Part shown: positions 1-6,600 of the stretch, piece after piece
Layout: each line of letters starts with the position of its first letter
Numbering within the stretch: position 1 is the stretch's first letter
Assembly: GCA_007128995.1 (NCBI GenBank)
Contig: SKWJ01000507.1
Span: 1-6,878 of the forward strand
DNA: 6,878 nt
Direction of reading: 5' to 3'
Source: Paracoccaceae bacterium
Lineage (GTDB): Bacteria > Pseudomonadota > Alphaproteobacteria > Rhodobacterales > Rhodobacteraceae
Translations under genes and position numbers: made by a program
Notes under the pieces: generated by a model
What the model was told of the DNA's origin: nothing
The model's database searches: none
The model's input: the letters and a program-made list of their open reading frames with translations, nothing else

Positions 1-1988
1 AAGACGGAATTCTGACCCTCGACGGCTGGCTGGAACGCGTATTGCAGACGATTCATCCCGAGCTGCGCGACACGGTCGATGACGAAATTCCGACCGATCC
101 CAAAGAGCGCCGTCAGATCCTCTCCAACTGGTTGGTCCGCGCGGCACGGCAGAACGAGCAGGCAATCGGCCGCCCGGTGCGCTTCGCCCTTGTCGTGGAT
201 GCGCTGGATCAGCTCCATCTGATGGATGACGACAAGGATCTGGATCTGCTGTCGCCGGTTGTGATCGGACCCAGCGCCGTTGTCGTGGCCAGCGCCGCCG
301 ACAGGACTGTCGCTGCCGATGCCACCGCCTCGGACGGGATTCACAAAGTGAGGCTGCCCGCATTAGCACCGCACGAAGCGCGCGTCATCGTCGCTGACCT
401 CATGACGAGTTACCGCAAGACTCTGCCCGAGGCGCTGGTAACCCGTCTTGTCGACGCGCCGCAGGCCTGCAACCCACTTTTCCTGCAACTTGCACTGGAA
501 GAACTCCGCGTGGATGCGCGGCATGAAACGCTGGACATGACGCTGGATACGATTCTTGCGTGCGAGGATGCCGCACACCTCTTCCTAACATGTTTCCTGC
601 GTGATCCCGAATACCAGCGCACGGGCCAGCCAGACCTGGCCGTGCAATTCTTCGCGCTGCAGGCGGCATCCTATCAGGGACTGAGTGAGCTCGAGCTTTC
701 AGACCTTCTAGCGCTCCCCGGCGATCCGATCGCCGAAGACACGGGTAAGCCGCGCTTGCCGCAGGTGGTCATGTCCAAACTCGCCGGCGTGTTCTGGCCC
801 TTTATGCTGACCAAGGAAGGCCGCCGCGCTCCAATGCATCGGATCCTCGGCGAGGCGGCGCTACGTGTGGTGGGCGAGGAAGCGACCCGCGAGAGGCTCT
901 ATCAACATTTCCGACCTGGATTTGGTGACCAAGACATCTCTCTCAATCCGCGCGCTGCGGTGGAAGCGTTGTTTCAGGCAACACGCCTTGCGTCCAAGGA
1001 CACAGAGAAGCGGCACCTCTTGCGCGAAGGGTTGAAGGACTACGGCATGCCCATGTTCCTAAGGTTTTTTGACCCCGACGTGTTGGAGCAGGGTTTATTG
1101 ACGCTCGGTAACGATCAAATCGAAGACATGGTGGAAACGGAATGGCTCAAGCGCTTGCCCCCACTTGACGACGCCAAGCTTGCGAAGCCACTCCGGAATC
1201 TGGCGGAGTTCTTGCTGCACCGAGGTTTCTATCAAGCCTCCATGCTATTGCGCTGGTGGCTTATGGTGAACGCCGAGAAGAGGCTCGGCGCTGACCATCC
1301 GGATACCCTCGAGGAAAAAACCGATTATGCTCTGCAGCTTGAACACAAGGGTTTGTTGGCCGAAGCAGAAGCGCTCGCTCGAATAGTATTTGCATCCTGG
1401 CTCAGGTTCCCCAAGCCTGATTTGAGAAAGATCATGTTGGCTGCAAATATGCTGGCGCGTATCCTGAGCTCGCAAGATAAAGTGGAAGAAGCACGCAATC
1501 TTTATGAGAAGACGCTAGAAACTCAGATTGATACCTTTGGTTCAGGAGATCGCCTTACCAACACGACAAGAAGGGCGCTCGGCGCTCTGATGCATCAGGC
1601 TGGTGAGTTTCCGGCTGCGCGCTCGCTTCTTGAGCAAGCTCTTCAAGAGTTTCTTCGGCTCGAGGGGCCGAAGGGGATCGACACCGCACATACTATGTCA
1701 GTGCTTGCGCAGGTTTTGACAACTCAAGATGATCTGGAGGAAGCAAAATCTCTCCAAGTTCATGCCATGGGAACTTTTCGCAGGGAACTGGGTGAAACAC
1801 ACCCGATCACATTGCGAGAGTTCAGTTGTATAGCATGGACGCTTTACCGCCAGGGTGATATTGAAAAGGCAAAACAGTCAATTGAGGCATGCTTGCAGTT
1901 GCAGCTCGCTTATTTGGGCCAAAAGCATGCCGACACACTCTACTCAATTAAACTGCTATCCTTGATAGATCACGACGCCGACAGATAA
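1..1988 (+). CDS. STAND (NACHT-type) P-loop NTPase with C-terminal TPR repeats, 5'-truncated by window edge
   Basis: The frame is open from the left edge (first whole codon at 3), so this is the C-terminal 661 residues of a larger protein. An internal TTG at 42 is not a credible start because coding-like sequence continues upstream of it. Counting from that TTG codon, VVDALDQL (51-58) is a Walker B strand with its acidic end, and VVVASAADR (about 80-88) fits a sensor-1 strand. CNPLFLQLALEELR (143-156) is the helical motif seen in NACHT/nephrocystin-3-like STAND ATPases, and 206-285 resembles the winged-helix domain that follows. From about 385 to 640 there are TPR or kinesin-light-chain-like helical repeats, with recurring HPDTL/HPITL/HADTL turns and EEA-type helices. 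STAND proteins are ATP-driven switches that use C-terminal repeats to sense a trigger. The Walker A and the N-terminal effector or adaptor domain (DUF4062 is one candidate) lie outside the window. It probably forms an operon with the RyR membrane gene 39 bp downstream. G+C falls clearly between the NTPase and TPR parts. Confidence 0.85.
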   Translation, partial: DGILTLDGWLERVLQTIHPELRDTVDDEIPTDPKERRQILSNWLVRAARQNEQAIGRPVRFALVVDALDQLHLMDDDKDLDLLSPVVIGPSAVVVASAADRTVAADATASDGIHKVRLPALAPHEARVIVADLMTSYRKTLPEALVTRLVDAPQACNPLFLQLALEELRVDARHETLDMTLDTILACEDAAHLFLTCFLRDPEYQRTGQPDLAVQFFALQAASYQGLSELELSDLLALPGDPIAEDTGKPRLPQVVMSKLAGVFWPFMLTKEGRRAPMHRILGEAALRVVGEEATRERLYQHFRPGFGDQDISLNPRAAVEALFQATRLASKDTEKRHLLREGLKDYGMPMFLRFFDPDVLEQGLLTLGNDQIEDMVETEWLKRLPPLDDAKLAKPLRNLAEFLLHRGFYQASMLLRWWLMVNAEKRLGADHPDTLEEKTDYALQLEHKGLLAEAEALARIVFASWLRFPKPDLRKIMLAANMLARILSSQDKVEEARNLYEKTLETQIDTFGSGDRLTNTTRRALGALMHQAGEFPAARSLLEQALQEFLRLEGPKGIDTAHTMSVLAQVLTTQDDLEEAKSLQVHAMGTFRRELGETHPITLREFSCIAWTLYRQGDIEKAKQSIEACLQLQLAYLGQKHADTLYSIKLLSLIDHDADR

Positions 1989-2027
1989 CACCATTCAAGT
2001 GCCGACTTAAGAGCGAAGAGAAGCAGT

Positions 2028-3881
2028 ATGCGCCAGAAAAATCAACTTCAGTTCCTTGTTGTCGCCATAATCATCAGCGCCCTCACCACCCTTTGGGGGC
2101 ATGTCGAGGCCAACGAACAGCATACAGTTTTTGATGCGCTGTATTTGACCCTGCAGACCGCCAAGCTGGGCGCTGCGCTGGAAAACACGACAGCGAACTG
2201 GCAGCTTCAGATTATGCGATTCGTATTGCCCGCGCTGACGATCTTCACACTGATCGTTGCGATTCTGCTTTCGGCCAGACATTGGGCTCAGTTCAAAGCC
2301 CTCTTGTTCGTACCTCCGGAGGTGGTGTTCTTGGGTGCAGGGCGTGCAGCAAGCAGTCTTGCGAAAGCATTCCTCGATAAAGGTACGCGCGCTGTGGCTC
2401 TGGATCCGGACATCGAGCAGGAATACGCGCGAGCAATAAAGCAGGAAGGCGCGATATTGCTTCCAGGAAGCGCGACTGACCTCGACATTCTGAAAAAATT
2501 ACAAGTAAGCCGCGCGACGCGCATTTATATCGCAACAGATGATGATATGCGCAATATGGAGACTGCGCTGGCAGTTATGGAAATGAAACCGGGAACCAAG
2601 GGGCAGAAGCTCGTCATTCGGATGGCAGACAAAACCATTCAGGCAGCCTTTATGCAACATCAAACAGTGAAAGACTTCGCAGCCCGGAATGACGTGATTT
2701 GGCTCGACCTGACGGCCAATGCGGCACGCTTCGTCCTGCAGAAGTACCCGCTACCCGGAGCGGCCCGGTCAGACGGCAATCGGCACATCGGTATTTTTGG
2801 CTTCGATGCTTTAGGACAAGAACTGCTACTGCAGGTTGTGCGCACCGTCATCGACCCAAGTTCGGCCCCTCTTCGCATAACAGTTTTCGCTGAGAAAGCC
2901 GGTGCACTAGAGCGTTTTCTGCGCTGCTACCCAGCGCTTGATCCGGCCATGCGGGATCAGGCAATTTATCGCGGCCTTGCACCACTTGCCGAAGTTGTCC
3001 ATGTTCCCGTACGGTCTGGAGTGGTTTCGCCTTCAGCAATCATTCACGCGGATAAAGAAGTTCCGTTTTCCGCATTTTATGTCGCTGCCGAAACAGACCA
3101 TGAGTCATTGGCAGTCACTGAGCAAATCGCCCAAGTCAAAACAATCCTTCGAAACAGGGCCCCCGTTGTTTGCTGCCTTCCCGGAACATCTTTCGAAACA
3201 AGCTTTGATGTCAAGCAGGGGCGAGGAGCATCCCTTGGTGAGGATGTCACTTTTTTCCATGTGACTGCCGATCAGTTCCATGCGTGGGAGTCGTTTCCCG
3301 GCGAGGTTCTAGACACCTGTGGCATGATTGTTCACGAGGCCTACGAATATCTCAACCAGCACGACGTACCTGTCCCTCTTGATCAACGGTGGCATCAGAT
3401 GAATGGCAAGTCGGGACGCGCAACTCGTTGGCTCAAGGTTGACGAGAAACTCCGGCGATCGAGCCGCTTTAGCGGCGACCACTTCCGGGAAAAACTGCGG
3501 CGCCTTGGGTTCGAATTGTCTGAAGATCTTTTGATGCTGGAGCGATCATCTGGCTACATAGAGGTGGACAAAAAGGAGTTGCAGACAGTTTTAGACGATG
3601 ATCAGGTTGAAAAGCTTAGACGTATCGAGCATCGGCGTTTTGTGATCGAACGGCTTCTTGATGGCTGGCTTTATGATAAACACAGAAATCGGGATCGGAA
3701 GTTGAATCCAACTTTGGTTCACTTCGATGATCTATCGGATGACGAGAAGCTCAAGGACGAGACCATTATCCGAGGCATACCAACAATCGTCCAGGAACTG
3801 ATGACGCTCTCGCAGCTTCGCGCGGGGCCAGAGTTGCGGCTGTATCGCAGAAAAGATCCTCATCAGGCGTCGAGCAATTGA
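2028..3881 (+). CDS. Two-TM membrane protein with tandem TrkA-N/RCK Rossmann domains and C-terminal RyR domain
   Basis: A 617-residue protein. Hydrophobic helices at about 8-25 and 64-82 flank a short loop, giving a 2-TM channel-like topology with a large cytosolic part. The first Rossmann domain (about 98-200) starts with VVFLGAGRAASS, a GxGxxG motif with Ala at the third Gly, and has an acidic strand-2 end (LDPD, 125-128) as in NAD-binding TrkA-N/RCK domains. A second Rossmann-like domain (about 252-385) starts HIGIFGFDALG, with a changed glycine motif. Residues 526-590 form an RyR domain: EHRRFVIERLLDGW (534-547), then NPTLVHFDDLSDDEKLKDE and IPTIV. RyR domains in prokaryotes have been proposed to bind nucleotide-type ligands. 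The loop between the helices lacks a TVGYG-type K+ filter, so transport of K+ is not shown. ATG at 2028 follows a weak purine-rich SD (GAAGAGAAG, 2015-2023). It is probably co-transcribed with the STAND gene and overlaps the convergent PGDYG-like gene at its 3' end. Role as a ligand-gated membrane effector is inference. Confidence 0.85.
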   Translation: MRQKNQLQFLVVAIIISALTTLWGHVEANEQHTVFDALYLTLQTAKLGAALENTTANWQLQIMRFVLPALTIFTLIVAILLSARHWAQFKALLFVPPEVVFLGAGRAASSLAKAFLDKGTRAVALDPDIEQEYARAIKQEGAILLPGSATDLDILKKLQVSRATRIYIATDDDMRNMETALAVMEMKPGTKGQKLVIRMADKTIQAAFMQHQTVKDFAARNDVIWLDLTANAARFVLQKYPLPGAARSDGNRHIGIFGFDALGQELLLQVVRTVIDPSSAPLRITVFAEKAGALERFLRCYPALDPAMRDQAIYRGLAPLAEVVHVPVRSGVVSPSAIIHADKEVPFSAFYVAAETDHESLAVTEQIAQVKTILRNRAPVVCCLPGTSFETSFDVKQGRGASLGEDVTFFHVTADQFHAWESFPGEVLDTCGMIVHEAYEYLNQHDVPVPLDQRWHQMNGKSGRATRWLKVDEKLRRSSRFSGDHFREKLRRLGFELSEDLLMLERSSGYIEVDKKELQTVLDDDQVEKLRRIEHRRFVIERLLDGWLYDKHRNRDRKLNPTLVHFDDLSDDEKLKDETIIRGIPTIVQELMTLSQLRAGPELRLYRRKDPHQASSN

Positions 3882-4300
3882 TATGTTTGATTGAAAATAT
3901 CTGCGGCAACGATAGCCTGGTCACCGTCTGAGTATTCAATAAGTATGTCACCTGGATGACCATAAAGAACGCCCCGGTTCCCTGAGAGGGTGACTTCATG
4001 GGATGCGGCCAAACGACCTGCCCAAACATCACTTGGCTTCTTGGCATATCTCCCCGCTTGTCCCAGACGCGTCGGGGGAACAGGCGCATAGGTATCCATG
4101 AACCGTTTGTGCGGGACCGGCCACGTTTCGCCCTTCACACCAGTGAGGATCGCATCTCCGATCGTGCATTCTACGGGCCCTTCCAGGGTTTGGATGTTCT
4201 GTGGACGTGACGCAAAGCGAACATCCAAAGGAATTGTTAGGGCGCGGTACCTCTTCCAGTCGAGTACCGGGGCTTCCGTTGGTTTTGGTTCCGATGTCAT
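3863..4300 (-). CDS. Small soluble protein with two PGDYG-like modules
   Basis: The frame extends up to 4396, but I place the start at the ATG at 4298-4300 (145 residues). It has a GGAAAG Shine-Dalgarno 7 nt upstream, and the 32 extra N-terminal residues look non-coding. No signal peptide or TM segment is seen. The second half resembles the PGDYG family: RYAKKPSDVWAGRL (84-97), then GHPGDILIEYSDG (114-126) and IFNQTY (135-140). The first half repeats this plan: PLDVRFA (24-30), IGDAILTGVKG (47-57), RFMDTY (66-71). Both copies have GD followed by F and TY at identical spacing. Molecular function of the family is not known to me. The last 19 bp overlap the end of the RyR gene on the other strand. 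The IS lies 105 bp upstream of the start, so the native promoter may be cut off or replaced. Coding status is well supported by the internal repeat; the family name is less certain. Confidence 0.75.
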   Translation of the reverse strand: MTSEPKPTEAPVLDWKRYRALTIPLDVRFASRPQNIQTLEGPVECTIGDAILTGVKGETWPVPHKRFMDTYAPVPPTRLGQAGRYAKKPSDVWAGRLAASHEVTLSGNRGVLYGHPGDILIEYSDGDQAIVAADIFNQTYQLLDA

Positions 4301-4307
4301 TCTATTA

Positions 4308-4313
4308 CTTTCC
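4308..4313 (-). promoter_or_regulatory. Ribosome binding site deciding the PGDYG-like gene start
   Basis: On the minus strand the sequence reads GGAAAG followed by 7 nt and then ATG at 4300. This spacing supports the internal Met over the longer open frame beginning at 4396. Confidence 0.6.
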
Positions 4314-4405
4314 GGGCACGCTGTCGTACTGCGAGCGCAAAGCAAGGGGGTAACGATCGATGGATCTGCTTTGGCGCTTTGTTGGATGGGCAGCAAATTT
4401 AAGTA

Positions 4406-4420
4406 GGTGGTGTCAGCAAA
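4406..4420 (+). repeat. Left terminal inverted repeat of the IS1595-family element
   Basis: GGTGGTGTCAGCAAA matches the reverse complement of 5537-5551 at 13 of 15 positions, with a shared GGTGTCAG core. An AT-rich stretch follows (4417-4440), before the GC-rich transposase gene. Confidence 0.8.
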
Positions 4421-4494
4421 CTATATTTGTTCGTAATTTGTTCCGGCGCGTCGGTGAGGTGTCCTGAGGCTTTCTCTGCCCGAGAAGATCCGCC

Positions 4495-5544
4495 ATGCCG
4501 TGCTTCGATCTGGCCGAATTTGGCCTCCTGCTTACCCGCCCGAATCCGCAGGAACTGCGCCTGATCGAGGGCCTTATTGCTGAGGCGCGCAAGCGTGCAG
4601 GGGCCGTTCTGGAGATCGACGCGCGGGTGGATGCAGGCGGCCCGGCTTTGTCGTATCTGCGTTGTGGGGGCCTCGCGCGCTTTCGGTGGGGTCGGACCAG
4701 AACGGGCGGTAAGCGATGGAACTGCGCGGGGTGCGTAGCGACATCGTCGGGCCGCAGCGGCACGCCGCTGGCCCGGGTCCACCGCACCGACCTGGTGGTC
4801 GCGCTGGCGCGTGACATGATCGAGGCGCCGCAGCCGATGTCCTGCCGCCGCGGCGCAGGGGTGCTGGGAGCGTCGCGTGACATCATCTGGCGCGGGCGCA
4901 TGGCGATCATCGGCGCCCTGACGCCGGAGGCTGACAACAGCCTTGCCGGTATTTTCGAGGCCGACCAAGCTCACCAACGCGAGGGCCGGAAGAGGGCGAG
5001 GGAGTGGGTCCAGCACCAGCGCGACCCTGACAACTACCCGGCGCCGCCGCGTCTGAGGTGGCGAGCATATCGGCGACGGTGCGGCGCGGCAGTGGCACCT
5101 CCCGGGAACGGGCGAGCTCGGGAGAAGAATCTCCTCGCGGCAACGGATCGCGCCGGACACCGGGCCTGCGAGGCCATCGCCGACGCGGGCGAAGCGGCAA
5201 TCTCCGGCGCCCTTCTGCCCGTGATGGAGCCGGACGCGGTGCACTGCACCGACGGGTGCTTCAGCCACAAGCGAATCGCGAAGGACGAGCACATCCCGCA
5301 CTTCGCGTTGAATGCCGGGCGGCGCTCGCAGCGCACCCCGGGCAGTCACCACACCAACACCGTGAACGCCCTGATCAGCCGGTTCCTCGGCTTCATGCAG
5401 CCCTTCTGCGGCCCCGCGTCGAAGAACCTGGCCGCCTACGGCCACTGGCACGCCACGCGGAACAAAGCGGATCGCTCCTACCTCGATGCGCTCTGGCCGC
5501 TGCTCGCACCCCCGCCACGCCCTCGCAACAACACGTTTTTCTGA
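4495..5544 (+). CDS. IS1595-family transposase, full-length frame but probably degenerate
   Basis: A 349-residue frame with no stop or frameshift. The N-terminal part matches the zinc-ribbon region of IS1595 transposases: RWGRTRTGGKRW (64-75) and CAGC (77-80), then SGTPLARVHR. The catalytic region follows: D157 in FEADQAH, D253 in CTDG and N291 in HHTNTVNALISRF, fitting the family's D-D-N pattern. Several expected residues are altered. The first zinc cysteine is Tyr54 (TAT at 4654-4656, one transition from TGT), next to Leu where a Pro is usual. The Glu normally after the first catalytic Asp is Gln158. IWRWRM, expected in the helix-turn-helix, reads IWRGRM. No Lys follows N291 at the usual site. 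These suggest an inactive or decaying copy, though I judge 'expected' residues from memory of the family. The ATG at 4495 has only a weak upstream SD. The long antisense frames across it are by-products of high G+C. Confidence 0.8.
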   Translation: MPCFDLAEFGLLLTRPNPQELRLIEGLIAEARKRAGAVLEIDARVDAGGPALSYLRCGGLARFRWGRTRTGGKRWNCAGCVATSSGRSGTPLARVHRTDLVVALARDMIEAPQPMSCRRGAGVLGASRDIIWRGRMAIIGALTPEADNSLAGIFEADQAHQREGRKRAREWVQHQRDPDNYPAPPRLRWRAYRRRCGAAVAPPGNGRAREKNLLAATDRAGHRACEAIADAGEAAISGALLPVMEPDAVHCTDGCFSHKRIAKDEHIPHFALNAGRRSQRTPGSHHTNTVNALISRFLGFMQPFCGPASKNLAAYGHWHATRNKADRSYLDALWPLLAPPPRPRNNTFF

Positions 5545-5551
5545 CACCGCC
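5537..5551 (-). repeat. Right terminal inverted repeat of the IS1595-family element
   Basis: Read on the minus strand this is GGCGGTGTCAGAAAA, pairing with the left end. The transposase stop codon (TGA, 5542-5544) is embedded in it, leaving no spacer between gene and element end. Confidence 0.8.
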
Positions 5552-5636
5552 TTAAACCAAGTGTGGGTTATACTGATTGAAGCCAATTCACAGCTGCCAA
5601 GTTCGTTTGCCGCAAGGCTGACCGCGTATCGCAAAA

Positions 5637-6569
5637 TTAAACGCGACGCAAGCTCTTCAGCTCAATACCAATTCTACGGCATTCTTCTTCACTGATCAGT
5701 TTGTAGTCCAGTAATGTCCGCACCACCTCGAAATCAAAGTCGTCGGGCTCTTCTGTGACATGAAGTGCGACAATATCTGACAGTATCTGATCAGTCATGT
5801 TCGCGGTGTCGAAGTAAGGATCAAGTTCCTTAACCAGCGTTCGGTAGGTATCCGGATCAATGGCGCGAAAACCGACCAGACGATACAGGGCCTTCGCGAT
5901 CTCCTTTCGCTTCCTCTGCTCTTTTCTTCTGATATCGACTGCATGGGCCTTGATCTCGATGTTATTGGCCTCGCTATAACTTACCAAACCGTATTCCATC
6001 AGTTCGTTCACCAAAACCGAATGGAATTCGTCATTATCCGCCGTCTTGACCTTTCTTGTCTCGCTCAAGAATATTCCATTTGGCGTTTTCTGAAGTTTGG
6101 CGAAAATACGGTTGCGAACCTTGTCCGAGAGCGCGCCAATTTCATGGAGTGTCAAAACCGTATGCCAAATATCCTCGAGCGCCGAAAGCTCGAGTGTCGC
6201 TATGTCCTTTGGCGGTGGCAGGCTGTCTGTGCGCGAAGGTGCCGAAGCAGCTGGTGTCGTCTGAATTTCATCGATTGCAAAGTAGTTCGCCAAAAATCCA
6301 GCAGCAGCTCCGCCGATTACGGAAAGAACCGTGCCGCCGCCGCTTAGTCCAAAGTTGGTGGCCAGGGACCAAGCGAAGAACCCATAAAAGATTGTTGCCA
6401 TGATCAACATGAGTGTTGGCACAAAAGCCAGCAAGGCCCCAAACAAGACAACGGTCCCGCCACCACCGACTAGCATGTTTCCGAGAAATCCGATATCGAA
6501 AAGTTCATAGGATGAGGTCCATCCAAGGATGAAAAGGATCAAGACTTGGGCGCCGAAAATCATTTGCAT
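5637..6569 (-). CDS. Uncharacterised membrane protein with duplicated C-terminal cytosolic domain
   Basis: A 310-residue protein I do not recognise. The N-terminal 100 residues are hydrophobic with probable TM segments near 4-17, 29-48, 50-71 and 79-98, rich in Gly (LVGGGGTVVLFG, LSGGGTVLSVIGGAAAG). A Pro/Ser/Thr linker (about 101-121) leads to a charged soluble region. That region appears to be two related copies (about 132-212 and 225-308), most clearly in ELMEYGLVSYSEANNIEI (189-206) against TLLDYKLISEEECRRIGI (285-302). A basic stretch, RRKEQRKRKE (214-223), joins them. No catalytic motif is visible, so a signalling or scaffold role at the membrane is only a guess. The ATG at 6569 has a good AAGGAA SD 5 nt upstream; Met3 is a less likely alternative start. 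It lies upstream of the PGDYG-like gene on the same strand, with the IS now between them. Confidence 0.75.
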   Translation of the reverse strand: MQMIFGAQVLILFILGWTSSYELFDIGFLGNMLVGGGGTVVLFGALLAFVPTLMLIMATIFYGFFAWSLATNFGLSGGGTVLSVIGGAAAGFLANYFAIDEIQTTPAASAPSRTDSLPPPKDIATLELSALEDIWHTVLTLHEIGALSDKVRNRIFAKLQKTPNGIFLSETRKVKTADNDEFHSVLVNELMEYGLVSYSEANNIEIKAHAVDIRRKEQRKRKEIAKALYRLVGFRAIDPDTYRTLVKELDPYFDTANMTDQILSDIVALHVTEEPDDFDFEVVRTLLDYKLISEEECRRIGIELKSLRRV

Positions 6570-6574
6570 AGTTG

Positions 6575-6580
6575 TTCCTT
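6575..6580 (-). promoter_or_regulatory. Ribosome binding site of the 310-residue membrane protein gene
   Basis: On the minus strand AAGGAA lies 5 nt before the ATG at 6569. It is the clearest Shine-Dalgarno in the window and fixes the start. Confidence 0.7.
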
Positions 6581-6600
6581 TCCACTGAATCCCCAGCCAA

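Larger units (their letters stand above)
4406..5551 (+). mobile_element. IS1595-family insertion sequence, 1146 bp
   Basis: The boundaries are set by imperfect inverted repeats, GGTGGTGTCAGCAAA on the left and the reverse complement of GGCGGTGTCAGAAAA on the right (13 of 15 match). A single transposase gene fills almost the whole element and its TGA stop lies inside the right repeat. G+C is much higher than in the host genes on both sides. IS1595 elements normally make an 8-bp target duplication. The flanks here are TTTAAGTA (4398-4405) and TTAAACCA (5552-5559), only 5 of 8 identical, so no convincing duplication remains. The element sits between two minus-strand genes. The family call rests on recognised transposase sequence and repeat style, without a database comparison. 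Confidence 0.82.

Noticed and set aside
4301..4396. N-terminal extension of the PGDYG-like frame up to an ATG at 4396
   Set aside because: The extra 32 residues look non-coding, while the internal ATG at 4300 has a well-spaced GGAAAG ribosome binding site.
5058..5555. Plus-strand frame of 165 codons inside the transposase gene
   Set aside because: It is a shifted reading of the transposase; the matching family sequence is entirely in the 4495-5544 frame, so no frameshift need be invoked.
4399..5634. Long minus-strand frame (411 codons) covering the whole IS
   Set aside because: It is antisense to a recognisable transposase, is Arg/Pro/Ala-rich low-complexity sequence, and is explained by high G+C in the IS.
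5552..5636. Possible terminator after the membrane protein gene
   Set aside because: Only a TTGC-C-GCAA palindrome with a one-base centre and no U-tract was found; it cannot form a normal hairpin terminator.
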